DNA of 64,000 nt, from the NCBI RefSeq assembly GCF_005938655.1, contig NZ_VCQT01000035.1, forward strand, positions 1 to 64,000, written 5' to 3'. This DNA is from Alloalcanivorax gelatiniphagus (GTDB lineage: Bacteria > Pseudomonadota > Gammaproteobacteria > Pseudomonadales > Alcanivoracaceae). Positions within the stretch are counted from its first letter, which is position 1, and the number at the start of each line of letters is the position of its first letter. The position numbers and the translations under genes were made by a program. The notes beneath the pieces were generated by a model, which worked only from the letters and a program-made list of their open reading frames with translations, was not told where the DNA came from and did not search any database. Below, piece by piece: positions 46,207-55,197 of this stretch.

Positions 46207-46866
46207 ATGCTGACACTGCACGGCTTCGACGCCAGCAACTACGTGAACATGGTCAAATTCGCCCTGCTGGAAAAGGGCATCCCCTTTGAGCAGGCCACCC
46301 TTTACCCGGCCCAGGAAGAGCCGGTACTGGCGCTGAGCCCCATGGGTAAGGTGCCGGCGCTGCAAACCGAACAGGGCTATCTGTCCGAGGCCAGCGTGAT
46401 CCTTGAATACCTGGACGACCTGGGCCAGGGCCCGGCCCTGTATCCGGCGGAGCCGTTCCAGCGCGCCCGCGTCAAACAGTTGGCCAAAATGGTGGAGCTG
46501 TATCTGGAGCTGCCGGCACGGCGCTGCTATGCGGAGGTGTTCTTCGGCGGCCAGGTCAGCGACGAGACCAAGACCCAGGCCCGGGAAGCCCTGCTCAAGG
46601 GCATCCACGCCCTGCGCCGCTCGGCGGATTTCTCCCCTTACCTGGCCGGCGACCAGTTGAGCGCGGCGGACGTGATGTTCCTGTACAGCGCCGACCTGGC
46701 CCAGGCGGTGGCCGGCAAGCTGTTCGGCCTGGACCTGCTGGCCGAGGCCCCGGGCAGCGCCGAGCTGCTGCAACGTCTCAACGAGCGTGACAGTGCCAAA
46801 CAGGTGGCCGCCGACCGGGACGCCGCCATGGCGAAATTCCTCAAATACGCCCGCGGCGGTAAATAG
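46207..46866 (+). CDS. glutathione S-transferase family protein
   Basis: A 219-residue protein. The N-terminal thioredoxin-like domain (MLTLHGFDASNYVNMVKFALLEKGIPFEQATL) contains the cis-Pro GKVPALQT and ESxVI-type glutathione contact SEASVILEYLDD. The helical C-terminal domain starts near residue 90 (QRARVKQLAKMVELYLEL). The first-helix catalytic residue is not clearly Ser, Cys or Tyr. SD CGGGAGAG. Together with the SDR upstream it may form a detoxification or degradative unit; the substrate cannot be read. Confidence 0.9.
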   Translation: MLTLHGFDASNYVNMVKFALLEKGIPFEQATLYPAQEEPVLALSPMGKVPALQTEQGYLSEASVILEYLDDLGQGPALYPAEPFQRARVKQLAKMVELYLELPARRCYAEVFFGGQVSDETKTQAREALLKGIHALRRSADFSPYLAGDQLSAADVMFLYSADLAQAVAGKLFGLDLLAEAPGSAELLQRLNERDSAKQVAADRDAAMAKFLKYARGGK

Positions 46867-46937
46867 ACCGCCGCCTTCACGGCACCTGGGCGGCGTGGCA
46901 TGCTCAATGGCTGTTTCTTCAGCTTTCGGAGTCCGCC

Positions 46938-48068
46938 ATGTCGCCCCGCTTCCGTTCCCCCTCCCTGGCCCTGTCCGCCGTCCTGATGGCCGGCTGCGCC
47001 GGGGCGGACGCCCCGCTGACCCCCGAGGAACGCGACAACCTCAGCGCCACGCCGGTGGTGGAGGGGCTGGACCAGCCCTGGTCGCTGGCGATGCTGTCCG
47101 ACAGCGAATGGCTGATCAGCGAACGCGGCGGCGCCCTGCGCCGGGTGGTCCAGGGTCAATTGCGGGACACACCGGTGAGCGGCGTGCCGGCGGTGGTGGC
47201 CAAGGGCCAGGGTGGCCTGTTCGACGTGCTGCCCCACCCGGATTTCGCCGACAACCATCAACTCTACCTGAGCTACGCCAAGGCCTGCGGCGACGGCGGC
47301 GCCACCACGGCGGTGGGCCGTGGCGTGTACCGCGACGGTGAACTGGTGGACTTCCAGGATCTGTTCGTGGCGGAAAGCGCCTGCACCGATACCGCAAAGC
47401 ATTTCGGCGGGCGCATCGTCATCGACGACGACGGCTATCTGTTCCTGACCGTGGGCGATCGCGGCGAACGGGACCGCGCCCAGGACACCGGCGACCACGG
47501 CGGCAGCGTTCTGCGGCTGCACGACGACGGCCGGGTGCCGGAGGACAATCCCCTGGTGGGCGACGCCAATGCCCAGCCGGAGATCTGGAGCTGGGGCCAT
47601 CGCAATCCCCAGGGCCTGGCCCTGCACCCGGACAGCGGCGAGCCCTGGCTCAACGAGCACGGCCCCCGGGGCGGCGACGAGATCAACCGCGTGGAAGCCG
47701 GCGTCAACTACGGCTGGCCGGTGATCACCTACGGCCGCGAGTACTATGGGCCGTCCATCGGCCAGGAAAAGAAAGACGGCTACGCCCAGCCGCTGCACTA
47801 CTGGACCCCGTCCATCGCCCCCTCGGGCATGGTGTTCGTGACCAGCCAGCGCTACCCGGACTGGCGTGGCGACGTGCTGTCCGGCGCCTTGAAACTTACC
47901 CACCTGAACCGGGTGCGCTTCGACGGCACCGAGGCGGTGGAGGAACTGCGCTACCTGACCGACCGGGGCGAGCGCCTCCGCGACGTGCGCCAGGGCCCGG
48001 ACGGCTACCTCTATCTACTCACCGACGCGCCGGACGGCAAGCTGCTGCGCGTGGAGCCACCGTCATGA
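46938..48068 (+). CDS. soluble PQQ-dependent aldose sugar dehydrogenase-like lipoprotein (YliI/GDH-B family)
   Basis: A 376-residue lipoprotein (lipobox MAGC, Cys20). The beta-propeller domain of the sorbosone/glucose dehydrogenase family includes VVEGLDQPWSLAML, GGLFDVLPHPDFADNHQLYLSYA, HFGGRIVIDDDGYLFLTVGDRG, WSWGHRNPQGLALHPDSGEPWLNEHGPRGGDEINRVEAGVNYGWPVITYG and YWTPSIAPSGMVFV. Members oxidise aldoses with PQQ. Lipidation would anchor this one in a membrane, whereas E. coli YliI is periplasmic. Its stop overlaps the start of the DUF5062 gene. Confidence 0.9.
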   Translation: MSPRFRSPSLALSAVLMAGCAGADAPLTPEERDNLSATPVVEGLDQPWSLAMLSDSEWLISERGGALRRVVQGQLRDTPVSGVPAVVAKGQGGLFDVLPHPDFADNHQLYLSYAKACGDGGATTAVGRGVYRDGELVDFQDLFVAESACTDTAKHFGGRIVIDDDGYLFLTVGDRGERDRAQDTGDHGGSVLRLHDDGRVPEDNPLVGDANAQPEIWSWGHRNPQGLALHPDSGEPWLNEHGPRGGDEINRVEAGVNYGWPVITYGREYYGPSIGQEKKDGYAQPLHYWTPSIAPSGMVFVTSQRYPDWRGDVLSGALKLTHLNRVRFDGTEAVEELRYLTDRGERLRDVRQGPDGYLYLLTDAPDGKLLRVEPPS

Positions 48069-48304
48069 AGAAACTGAAAAACGAGAAGGAACTGGTCAAG
48101 AAAGCCATCACCATGGGCATGGAGTATGGCGAGAAGCGCGGCGTGGTGGAGTTCGAAGCCACCGATTCCGCCGCCGAAAAAGTGGAATACATTTACCGGC
48201 TGCTGGTGCACGACAAGCTGATCCAACCGTTGCCGGAGGATCAGGTGTCGCAGCAATCCATGCAGCACAAGCTGGCGATCTGGGCTTCGAAGCAGAAGCC
48301 CTGA
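48065..48304 (+). CDS. DUF5062 family protein
   Basis: A 79-residue, highly charged soluble protein (MKKLKNEKELVKKAITMGMEYGEKRGVVEFEATDSAAEKVEYIYRLLVHDKLIQPL...) of the DUF5062 family, found mainly in marine gammaproteobacteria; no function is known. It starts in an ATGA overlap with the PQQ sugar dehydrogenase gene, so it is translated with it. Confidence 0.88.
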   Translation: MKKLKNEKELVKKAITMGMEYGEKRGVVEFEATDSAAEKVEYIYRLLVHDKLIQPLPEDQVSQQSMQHKLAIWASKQKP

Positions 48305-48322
48305 CCGCCGGGCGGGGTGGCG

Positions 48323-50542
48323 TTAGTCCCGCGCCGAGTAATCCAGCCAGGTGCCTTCCAGGGAACGCTGCTCAACACCCTTGCGGCTGTAATCACAGAC
48401 CCCGTTGGGGAAGATCGCGTTAAGACGGTCCCACTGACCGCCAGTGAAGAACACATTGCCGTAGTCGAAATCGTCGGTGGGCCGCAGTTCGCACTTGAGG
48501 ATGTCGTCGGCCACCGGACCACCGGCGGCGATTCTCGGCGTCGGCGTCTTCGGATAAAGGCTGTTGCAGACCCCGGCCTCATCGAAGGTGGCCACTTCGT
48601 TGACGCGCTCACCGTTGTCCACCCGCCAGCAGGCATCGGTCGCCGTGGTGGGCTTGTGGTCCACCACCTTGGCGGCGCTGAGCGGCGCCGGATCGGCGAC
48701 CAGGTCATCCAGCCATTGGCTCATCAGCTCGAACTGCCGCAGGGAAACCTGTTCGGCCAGCTCGGCCAACGCTTCCTGCTGGTCTTCCCCCAGGTTCAGC
48801 AGCATCGCCAGCTCCGGTCGGGGGAACAGCCAGACCACCTGATTGTCGGCGTTGCCGTTCTCGCGGATCAGTTTTTCGCGGATCTGGATGTCGTTGTAGA
48901 TGGTATGAATATCGGCGCCGGGCTCGGCGTAGAAGCGGAGGTGAAAGATCGGCACCGTGGCCAGGCCACCACCGCCGGTGCCCACCCGGCCGCGCCCATA
49001 GGCGAGCGCCAGGGCCCGCGGGTCGGCCACGGTACGCTCGGCGGCCAGCTTGCCGTCGGCGTCAAAACCGCCCACGCCCGCGTTCACATCGAGAAACTCG
49101 TCCACGGAAATGTCGCCGGCGCGCAGCGCCTGCAGGCCGTACTGAATGCCCACGTTGTCCAGCGGACGCCGCACGATGCCGGTGTCCGGATCGGTGCCCA
49201 AGGTATTGATATTGATGTCGTACAGGGAGCAGCGCACGCCGCCCGGGTTGGTGACCGGGTCATAAACCAGGCTGGCGTTGCGCAGGCCACAGGCCGGCGA
49301 CACCGAACCGCTGTCGACCACGATGGCGTCGCCATTGCCGAAGTCCCAGTTTCTGCAGGTGCCGGGCAGATGACCTTCAAACGCCTGGCGGGTGGCGTCG
49401 TCCGCCGGGTGGGCGGTGAAATAGCGATTCAGCAGCCGGCAATCGGAAACCGCCTGGGCGGTGCCGAACACATCCGGGAAGGCGGCATTGGGCATCACAC
49501 CATCCAACAGGCCGGGGTAGTTCTGGGCGATCAGCATTTGCTGAATGGCACCGCCGGAACCGCCCATGCCGACCATCCACATGGGCACGCCGTACCCTTC
49601 GATAAAGCGCTCCTTGACCATCATCATGGTCTCGGCGGCGACCACGTCGTTGACGTTGACCTTGTTCACATTGAGCGTGGAGATGATGTAGCCGTAGCCG
49701 CTGGCGATGGCGTGGTTGGCGCCGCTGTCCTTGAACACATCGCCGAAATCGTTATCGCCCTGGTTGTATTGCGCGCCGGTGGACTCACCCAGGCGGAACA
49801 CCAGCCGGCCATTCCAGCCGCTGTCGTTCCAGGTGCCCTCCACCTGAGGATCTTCCAGCACCGCGATGCGATATATGGAACGGTTCACGGTGCCGGATTC
49901 CACCCGCACGATGTAGGGAACGGTGTCGCCGCCTAGCGTGGTGGTAGTGGCCAGATCCGACGGGCGCGGGCCATAGGGGTCGGCCAGCACCTGGCGCTCC
50001 CCGGCCTGATTGAAGTAGAAGTAGTCCAGCCGCCGTTCCACCGAGCAGTCCGTGTCCAGCGGCGCGCCCAGGTCGGAGTCCACCGTGCGGCATTCAAACG
50101 GCATCAGGTGCGGCCCGGAGAACACCGGGCCGGCGGCGGGATGATTGACCACCTGCAGCGACGCACTCAGGGTCTCGCCCTTCATCGTGGTCGCCTCCAC
50201 CTCCACCCGGCTGGGGCCCAGTGGCAGGCCGGAGATAACACCGGACAGATCGCCGTCGCGCACTTCCATATCCGGGCTTTCCGGTAGCTCCGCGCCATCC
50301 ACCCGCACCCGCACCGCCGGCTTCAGCGCCTCATCCGCATGCAGCCGCACGCGCATGTCGCCGCCGGTCACCCGGGCCGCGTCGCTGGACACCACCGACA
50401 GGCTCAGGGCCCGGGTTTGCTCACCGTCGTCATGGTGACCACCGTCACCGCCACAGGCCAGCAACAACATGCCCAGCGTGGCGACCACGGCGCCCTTGAG
50501 CCCGTTTGCCGAGCGCTCATCCCTTTCATTTTTTATATTCAT
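48323..50542 (-). CDS. DUF6351 family lipoprotein, putative alpha/beta hydrolase (paralogue 2)
   Basis: A 739-residue lipoprotein with signal GLKGAVVATLGMLLLAC (lipobox Cys30) followed by GGDGGHHDDGE. It is collinear with the protein at 30513-32855: SLSVVSSDAARVTGGDMRVRL, VVNHPAAGPVFSGPHLMPFEC, MVGMGGSGGAIQQMLIAQNYPGLLDG (nucleophile elbow GGSGG), DNVGIQYGLQAL, GNADNQVVWLF and RLNAIFPNGVCDY all have counterparts there. Esterase-like chemistry is inferred; substrate unknown. Start: ATG 50542 (MNIKNERDER), before the signal peptide; another ATG eight codons upstream is in frame. A 35-bp box identical in layout to the two at 32.9 kb lies upstream (50654-50688). Confidence 0.85.
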   Translation of the reverse strand: MNIKNERDERSANGLKGAVVATLGMLLLACGGDGGHHDDGEQTRALSLSVVSSDAARVTGGDMRVRLHADEALKPAVRVRVDGAELPESPDMEVRDGDLSGVISGLPLGPSRVEVEATTMKGETLSASLQVVNHPAAGPVFSGPHLMPFECRTVDSDLGAPLDTDCSVERRLDYFYFNQAGERQVLADPYGPRPSDLATTTTLGGDTVPYIVRVESGTVNRSIYRIAVLEDPQVEGTWNDSGWNGRLVFRLGESTGAQYNQGDNDFGDVFKDSGANHAIASGYGYIISTLNVNKVNVNDVVAAETMMMVKERFIEGYGVPMWMVGMGGSGGAIQQMLIAQNYPGLLDGVMPNAAFPDVFGTAQAVSDCRLLNRYFTAHPADDATRQAFEGHLPGTCRNWDFGNGDAIVVDSGSVSPACGLRNASLVYDPVTNPGGVRCSLYDININTLGTDPDTGIVRRPLDNVGIQYGLQALRAGDISVDEFLDVNAGVGGFDADGKLAAERTVADPRALALAYGRGRVGTGGGGLATVPIFHLRFYAEPGADIHTIYNDIQIREKLIRENGNADNQVVWLFPRPELAMLLNLGEDQQEALAELAEQVSLRQFELMSQWLDDLVADPAPLSAAKVVDHKPTTATDACWRVDNGERVNEVATFDEAGVCNSLYPKTPTPRIAAGGPVADDILKCELRPTDDFDYGNVFFTGGQWDRLNAIFPNGVCDYSRKGVEQRSLEGTWLDYSARD

Positions 50543-50627
50543 GGTGCCTCTTTGAATTGTTGTCATACATCATGGCCGGGCACCGGGGACGAACCCGCAC
50601 GATGCGCTCACCGAAACCGTCAGCCAG

Positions 50628-50688
50628 AGGCTAGGCCGATCAAAGCGGGCCAGACAGGCACAGATCAGGGAAAAGCGTTGGAACAGTG
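50628..50688 (-). promoter_or_regulatory. bipartite activator box and -10 for the DUF6351 paralogue 2 gene
   Basis: On the minus strand CACTGTTCCA (50688-50679), exactly 15 bases, then CTGTGCCTGT (50663-50654); 19 bases after CCTGTC is TAGCCT (50633-50628) as a possible -10. It leaves a leader of about 80 bases. Same half-sites and spacing as the two boxes at 32931-33004. Confidence 0.6.
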
Positions 50689-50728
50689 GTCGGCAACCCA
50701 CGGAGTGAGACAACCAGCGGCGGCGGGG

Positions 50729-52144
50729 TCAGCGGGGCGCCGCCGCGCCCCCCACCACCTCCGCCAGGGCGGCCACGCCCCGGTCGATGGCGTCGCCGTC
50801 GATCACCCCGAACCCCAGTAGCAAGCCGTCCAGCCCGGGGTCGCCGGCATGGAACGGCGCCAGCGGATTGGCGCGCACATCGGCGGCGTCCAGCCGCGCC
50901 GCCAGATCGGGCACCGGCGCCGTGAAGCGCAGCGCCATATGGATGCCGGCCACCTGGGGCAACGGCGTCCACAGGCGCGGATACTCCGCCAGCGCTTTCT
51001 CCAGGCGCGTGCGCCGGGCCGCATACAGGCGCTGCATGCGCCGCAGGTGGCGGGCGAAATCACCGCCGATCATCAGCCTGGCCAGCGCCCGTTGGGTGAC
51101 CAGCGGCGGGTAGCCATCGTTGAAGGCCCGCGCCCGGGTCAGCGCCGTGGCCAGCCCCGGCGGCATCAGCAGATAACCGAGCCGCAGGTCCGCGTGCAGC
51201 ACCTTGGAGAACGAGCCCAGGTAGGCCACCCGGCCGTCCCGGTCCAGGCTTTTCAAGGCGTCCAGGGGGCGGCCCTGGAAGCGGAACTCACCGTCATAGT
51301 CGTCCTCCACCACCAGGGCGTCGTGGCGCCGGGCGAACGCCAGCAGCGCCAGCCGCCGTTCCAGGCTCATCGGCATGCCCAGGGGAAACTGGTGGGAGGG
51401 CGTCACATAGACCAGGCTGGCCGACGCCGGCAGCTCATCCACGCACAGGCCCTGCTGGTCCACCGGCACCGGCACCACCCGGGCGCCCCGGGCCTCGAAC
51501 ACCGCCCGCGCCGGCGGGTAGCCCGGCTCTTCCATCGCCACCGTGTCGCCGGGGGCGACACGTACCCGCGCCAGCAGGTCCAGGCCCTGTTGGGCGCCCT
51601 GGGTGATCAACAGGGCGTCGCCGTCACAGGCCAGCCCACGGCTGTAGCCCAGGTAGCGGGCGATGGCCAGGCGCAGCGACGCCTCTCCCTGCGGGTCGCC
51701 ATAGAAGCCGATGTCCCGGGAGGTCTCACGCAGGGCCGCCATCATCGCCCGGCGCCAGGCCGCCCAGGGCAACAGCGCCCGGTCGGTAACGCCACCGGGA
51801 AAGTTGTGCCGGCCCGGCGCCAGCCGGCCGGCCCAGGCCGGCGGCGACCGCCAGTGCGCGCCGGGGCCGGGCCCGGCCTGCCGCAACGTCTGTTGCGGCG
51901 GCGGTGGCACCCGCAGCACGAAGGTGCCCCGGCCCGTTGTGGCGCCCAGAAATCCCTCCGCCGCCAGGCGCTCGTAGGCCTCCACCACCAGCCGCCGGGA
52001 CAGGCCCAGTTCCGCCGCCAGCACCCGGCTGGGCGGCAGCCGTTCGCCCGGGGCCACCTGCCCGTCCAGCAGGGCCCGGCGCAGGGCCTCGTAAAGCCGC
52101 TGGCCGAGGCCGCCGGCCCCGTCCAGGGAAAGATGAATCTGCAC
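50729..52144 (-). CDS. MocR/PdxR-type PLP-dependent transcriptional regulator
   Basis: A 471-residue GntR-aminotransferase fusion. The winged helix (about 1-75: GQRLYEALRRALLDGQVAPGERLPPSRVLAAELGLSRRLVVEAYERLAAEGFLGATTGRGTFV) is followed by a Pro/Gly-rich linker and a fold-type I domain with VTPSHQFPLGMPM, VVEDDYDGEFR and the PLP lysine in LGSFSKVLHADLRLGYL. Start is GTG (52144). It is divergent from a carboxymuconolactone-decarboxylase-like gene, a common arrangement for MocR regulators and their target; direct repeats lie between them. Confidence 0.9.
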   Translation of the reverse strand: MQIHLSLDGAGGLGQRLYEALRRALLDGQVAPGERLPPSRVLAAELGLSRRLVVEAYERLAAEGFLGATTGRGTFVLRVPPPPQQTLRQAGPGPGAHWRSPPAWAGRLAPGRHNFPGGVTDRALLPWAAWRRAMMAALRETSRDIGFYGDPQGEASLRLAIARYLGYSRGLACDGDALLITQGAQQGLDLLARVRVAPGDTVAMEEPGYPPARAVFEARGARVVPVPVDQQGLCVDELPASASLVYVTPSHQFPLGMPMSLERRLALLAFARRHDALVVEDDYDGEFRFQGRPLDALKSLDRDGRVAYLGSFSKVLHADLRLGYLLMPPGLATALTRARAFNDGYPPLVTQRALARLMIGGDFARHLRRMQRLYAARRTRLEKALAEYPRLWTPLPQVAGIHMALRFTAPVPDLAARLDAADVRANPLAPFHAGDPGLDGLLLGFGVIDGDAIDRGVAALAEVVGGAAAPR

Positions 52145-52159
52145 CGTCCGGCCTCGCTG

Positions 52160-52196
52160 ATTGGTCCCGTTAAAGGGTCGAAATTGGATCCTGTTA
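52160..52196. promoter_or_regulatory. ATTGG direct repeats in MocR/CMD divergent promoter
   Basis: ATTGGTCCCGTTA (52160-52172) and ATTGGATCCTGTTA (52183-52196) are near-identical and 23 bp apart, about two helical turns. An inverted CCAAT follows at 52202-52206. MocR regulators often bind direct repeats of this kind; this is a candidate operator. Confidence 0.5.
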
Positions 52197-52256
52197 TCGA
52201 ACCAATCCGATTCTACCCTGAGCGGGTCCCTTCCTCGACCGCCTCAAGGAGGCCCC

Positions 52257-52694
52257 ATGAAAGCCCGATTCGATTACCAAAAAGCTTCACCGGACGCCAT
52301 CAAGCACCTGTTCGGCTGTCAGAAGGTGTACGCCGCCAGCGGCCTGGAGCCGCGCCTGATGCATCTGGTGGAACTGCGCGCCTCGCAGATCAACGGCTGT
52401 GCCTTTTGCATGCACATGCACGCCGGCGAAGCGCGCAAGATCGGCGTGCCCGACGAGGTGCTGGACACCCTGCCCGGCTGGCGCGAGGCGCCTTGGTTCA
52501 GCGACCGGGAGCGCGCCGCCCTGGCCTGGACCGAGCGGCTCACGCGGCTGGCCGAGCCGGTGGATGACAGCCAGGAGTACGACCGGCTGGCCACCCACTT
52601 CACCGAGAAAGAACGCACCGACCTGACCTATCTGATCGCCATGATCAATGCCTGGAACCGCTTCGGCGTCGGCTTCCGGCGCGAGCCGGAATAG
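52257..52694 (+). CDS. carboxymuconolactone decarboxylase family protein (AhpD-like)
   Basis: A 145-residue AhpD-fold protein. The redox motif is CAFCMHMH (Cys48, Cys51, His55), which in AhpD relatives supports peroxidase or disulphide-reductase activity; LFGCQKVYAASGLEPRLMHLVELRASQING is the typical lead-in. True 4-carboxymuconolactone decarboxylases lack the CxxC pair, so a redox role is more likely. SD CAAGGAGG precedes the ATG. Divergent from the MocR gene, which is its probable regulator. It converges on the TonB-receptor gene. Confidence 0.9.
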   Translation: MKARFDYQKASPDAIKHLFGCQKVYAASGLEPRLMHLVELRASQINGCAFCMHMHAGEARKIGVPDEVLDTLPGWREAPWFSDRERAALAWTERLTRLAEPVDDSQEYDRLATHFTEKERTDLTYLIAMINAWNRFGVGFRREPE

Positions 52695-52716
52695 TCACCG
52701 GGGGGCGGCGGCGCGC

Positions 52717-55107
52717 CTAGAAATCCGCGGTCACCGACAGCACCGCGGTGCGCGGCGCGCCCACCGTCAGCATGCTCCAACTGTTGACGCTGGCCCAGTA
52801 GGCCTTGTCGCCCACATTCTGGACGGTCAGCCGCCAGGTCACCGGGGTACCCGCCAGCCGGCTCTGATAGCGGGCGCCCAGGTCCCAGGTGGTCCATGAC
52901 GGTAGCTGCTGTTGATTGCTATTGGAAAGATACTGCTCGCCGGTATGGTTGGCGGACACCAGCAGCGTCAGGTTGGGCACCGCCGCCGGGTCCCATTCCG
53001 CGGTGGCGTTGGCCTGGAAGTCCGGCACCCCCACCGGCTTGTTGCCTTTCACCGACGGGTCCCTGGCCCGGGTCAGTTCGGCGTCCATGACCATCATCCC
53101 GGTCATCAGCCGCAGCCGCTGGCCCAGCTCCCCAAACACCATTACCTCCAGGCCCCGGTTGCGTTGCTCACCGCCGGCCCGGTAGACACCGGCGCCGTTC
53201 AGCTCACCGAAGGGCTTGGTGATCTGGAACACATCCAGGGTGGCGCCGAGAGCCCCCCGGTCCAGCTTGACGCCGGCTTCGTATTGCTTGGCCACATAGG
53301 GTTCCAGGGCCTGGCCGGCGTTGGCCGCCGCCGCCGGGGCGATCTCACCCCGGCTCAGGCCCTCGGTGTAGTTGCCGTAGAGCGACACGCCGCTCCAGGG
53401 GGAGACCATCAGTCCGGCGAACAAAGCGGTGTCGCCTTCGTCGTAGTGGTCGCTGCCGGGGGCGGCATTAAAGTTGTCGGTCTCGATGTCCTGCCGGCGG
53501 GCGCCCAGAGTCACCTGCAGGCGGCGGTCCAGGAACGACAGGGTATCGGCCAGGGCCAGACCTTTCAGCTTGGACTCGGACATGCGTGGGATATGAGCGG
53601 GCCGGGCCACGTTCAGCTCCGGCCGCGACACCGGATCATAGATATTGGAATCGTAGGACGAGCTGGCGTAGACCGCGCCGCGCCGGTATTTCTCCCGGTA
53701 ACCGCTGACCTGAACGGAGACCTCATGCTCCACGCCGGCGGTGTCGAACAGGGCCCTCAGGCCGGCGTCGGCGGTGCGGCGCTGATTGCGGAACAGCATG
53801 TAGGACGGGGAATCCCGGGTATCGCCCTGGGCGTTCTGGATGGTCGGGTAGCCGAACAGTCGGTCCACTTCGCTGTCGCCGCCGCCCAGGTTGGCGAACA
53901 CCATCAGGTGCTCACTGAGGTCGTACTCGGTGGAGAACAGCAGGGAGCGGTCGTCCACCCGGGACCATTCCCATTTCTGGGTCACGTTGCGGCGGCCATC
54001 CGGCGCCGAGGGCAGCGGCACGCCGCTGGCCAGCATCAACTCCCGGGACGGGGCGTCGTAATCTTCCCGCTGGGCCAGCAGGTCCAGGCTGGCGCGCAGG
54101 CGCTCGCCCTGATAATCCAGCGCCAGGGCGGAGTAGCGAGAAGTCCGCTGCTGGTGATCCAGGCGGGTGTCGCCGTCGGTGTAGCCGGCGTTGAAGCGCA
54201 GCCCCCAGCGGTCGTCCTCGCCGGCCCTGCGGCTCAGGTCCACGCTGCCACCGAACTGCTGGTCCTGGGTGTACTGGGCTTCGACCCGGTTCAGGTCATT
54301 GGCCGGTGCCCGCTTGGACACCACGTTGATGGTGCCGCCCACACTGCCATTGGGCGACAGCCCGTTAAGCAGGGTGGACGGGCCCTTGAGCACCTCCACC
54401 CGCTCCGCGTAACCGGTCAGCACCCGATAGTTGGGGGCCACGCCGTAGACGCCGTTATAGGACACTTCACCGGAGTTGCCCTCGTTCATGGCGAAGCCAC
54501 GGATAAAGAACGAATCCAGCATGCCGCCGGCGCCGCTGGCACCGCGCACCGACGGATCGTTGCGCACCATCTCCGCCACGGTGCGCGCCTGCAGGTTGTC
54601 GATGGTCTCGCGGGTGTAGCTGGTGATGTTCACCGGCGCGTCCATATAGTCCTTGTTGCCCAGCATGCCCACCTGGCCGCCGCTGGCCAGCTGGCCGCCC
54701 CCGTAGGGCACCGGCAGGGCCATGGCCGGGGAAGCGCCGATGCCGCCGGTCACTTCCACCCGCTCCAGCTGCTGGCCGGAGATCGGCTGGATCACGTAAA
54801 GATCCGGCCCGGCCACGGTGCCCGCCAGGCCGGTGCCGGCCAGCAACTGGTTGAGCCCATCGGCCACGCGGTACTGGCCATGCAGACCCGGGGAGGACTT
54901 GTCGGCCAGCGAATCGGAATCGGCCTGGAGGGTAATGCCGGCGCGCTCGGCGAACCGGTGCAGCGCCGGCGCCAAGGGCCCGGCGGGGATGTCGAAAGCC
55001 TGTTCGCCGGCGGGCGCGGCCGCCGCCGAAAGGGCAAACAAAGCGCTGATCAGCAGGCCGGCCAGCGGCCGCCCTAAGGCACGAAACGACAAGGTCATGG
55101 AAATCAT
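52717..55107 (-). CDS. TonB-dependent siderophore receptor with STN signalling domain
   Basis: A 796-residue outer-membrane receptor. The signal peptide ends near SALFALSAAAAPA. The STN domain (about 35-105: FDIPAGPLAPALHRFAERAGITLQADSDSLADK...) marks receptors that signal through FecR. A TonB box-like stretch is followed by the plug (about 150-260: NITSYTRETIDNLQARTVAEMVRNDPSVRG, RGFAMNEG, RVEVLKGPSTLLNGLSPNGSVGGTINVVSKRA), then the 22-strand barrel ending in aromatic Phe (AVLSVTADF). It imports a ferric siderophore; ligand unknown. It follows the FecR gene by 90 bases. Start: ATG 55107, or 55098. Confidence 0.93.
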   Translation of the reverse strand: MISMTLSFRALGRPLAGLLISALFALSAAAAPAGEQAFDIPAGPLAPALHRFAERAGITLQADSDSLADKSSPGLHGQYRVADGLNQLLAGTGLAGTVAGPDLYVIQPISGQQLERVEVTGGIGASPAMALPVPYGGGQLASGGQVGMLGNKDYMDAPVNITSYTRETIDNLQARTVAEMVRNDPSVRGASGAGGMLDSFFIRGFAMNEGNSGEVSYNGVYGVAPNYRVLTGYAERVEVLKGPSTLLNGLSPNGSVGGTINVVSKRAPANDLNRVEAQYTQDQQFGGSVDLSRRAGEDDRWGLRFNAGYTDGDTRLDHQQRTSRYSALALDYQGERLRASLDLLAQREDYDAPSRELMLASGVPLPSAPDGRRNVTQKWEWSRVDDRSLLFSTEYDLSEHLMVFANLGGGDSEVDRLFGYPTIQNAQGDTRDSPSYMLFRNQRRTADAGLRALFDTAGVEHEVSVQVSGYREKYRRGAVYASSSYDSNIYDPVSRPELNVARPAHIPRMSESKLKGLALADTLSFLDRRLQVTLGARRQDIETDNFNAAPGSDHYDEGDTALFAGLMVSPWSGVSLYGNYTEGLSRGEIAPAAAANAGQALEPYVAKQYEAGVKLDRGALGATLDVFQITKPFGELNGAGVYRAGGEQRNRGLEVMVFGELGQRLRLMTGMMVMDAELTRARDPSVKGNKPVGVPDFQANATAEWDPAAVPNLTLLVSANHTGEQYLSNSNQQQLPSWTTWDLGARYQSRLAGTPVTWRLTVQNVGDKAYWASVNSWSMLTVGAPRTAVLSVTADF

Positions 55108-55197
55108 TGTCCGGTGTCCTGATGCGGTGAATTCAATGTCTATACCGGGAAGGACACGGGAGATCGGAAAAGGGGACAGCCCTCGCGAAAAAGATCG

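Noticed and set aside
52912-55077. A 721-codon plus-strand frame opposite the TonB-dependent receptor
   Set aside because: The receptor reading is complete from signal peptide to terminal Phe; the opposite frame has no family features.
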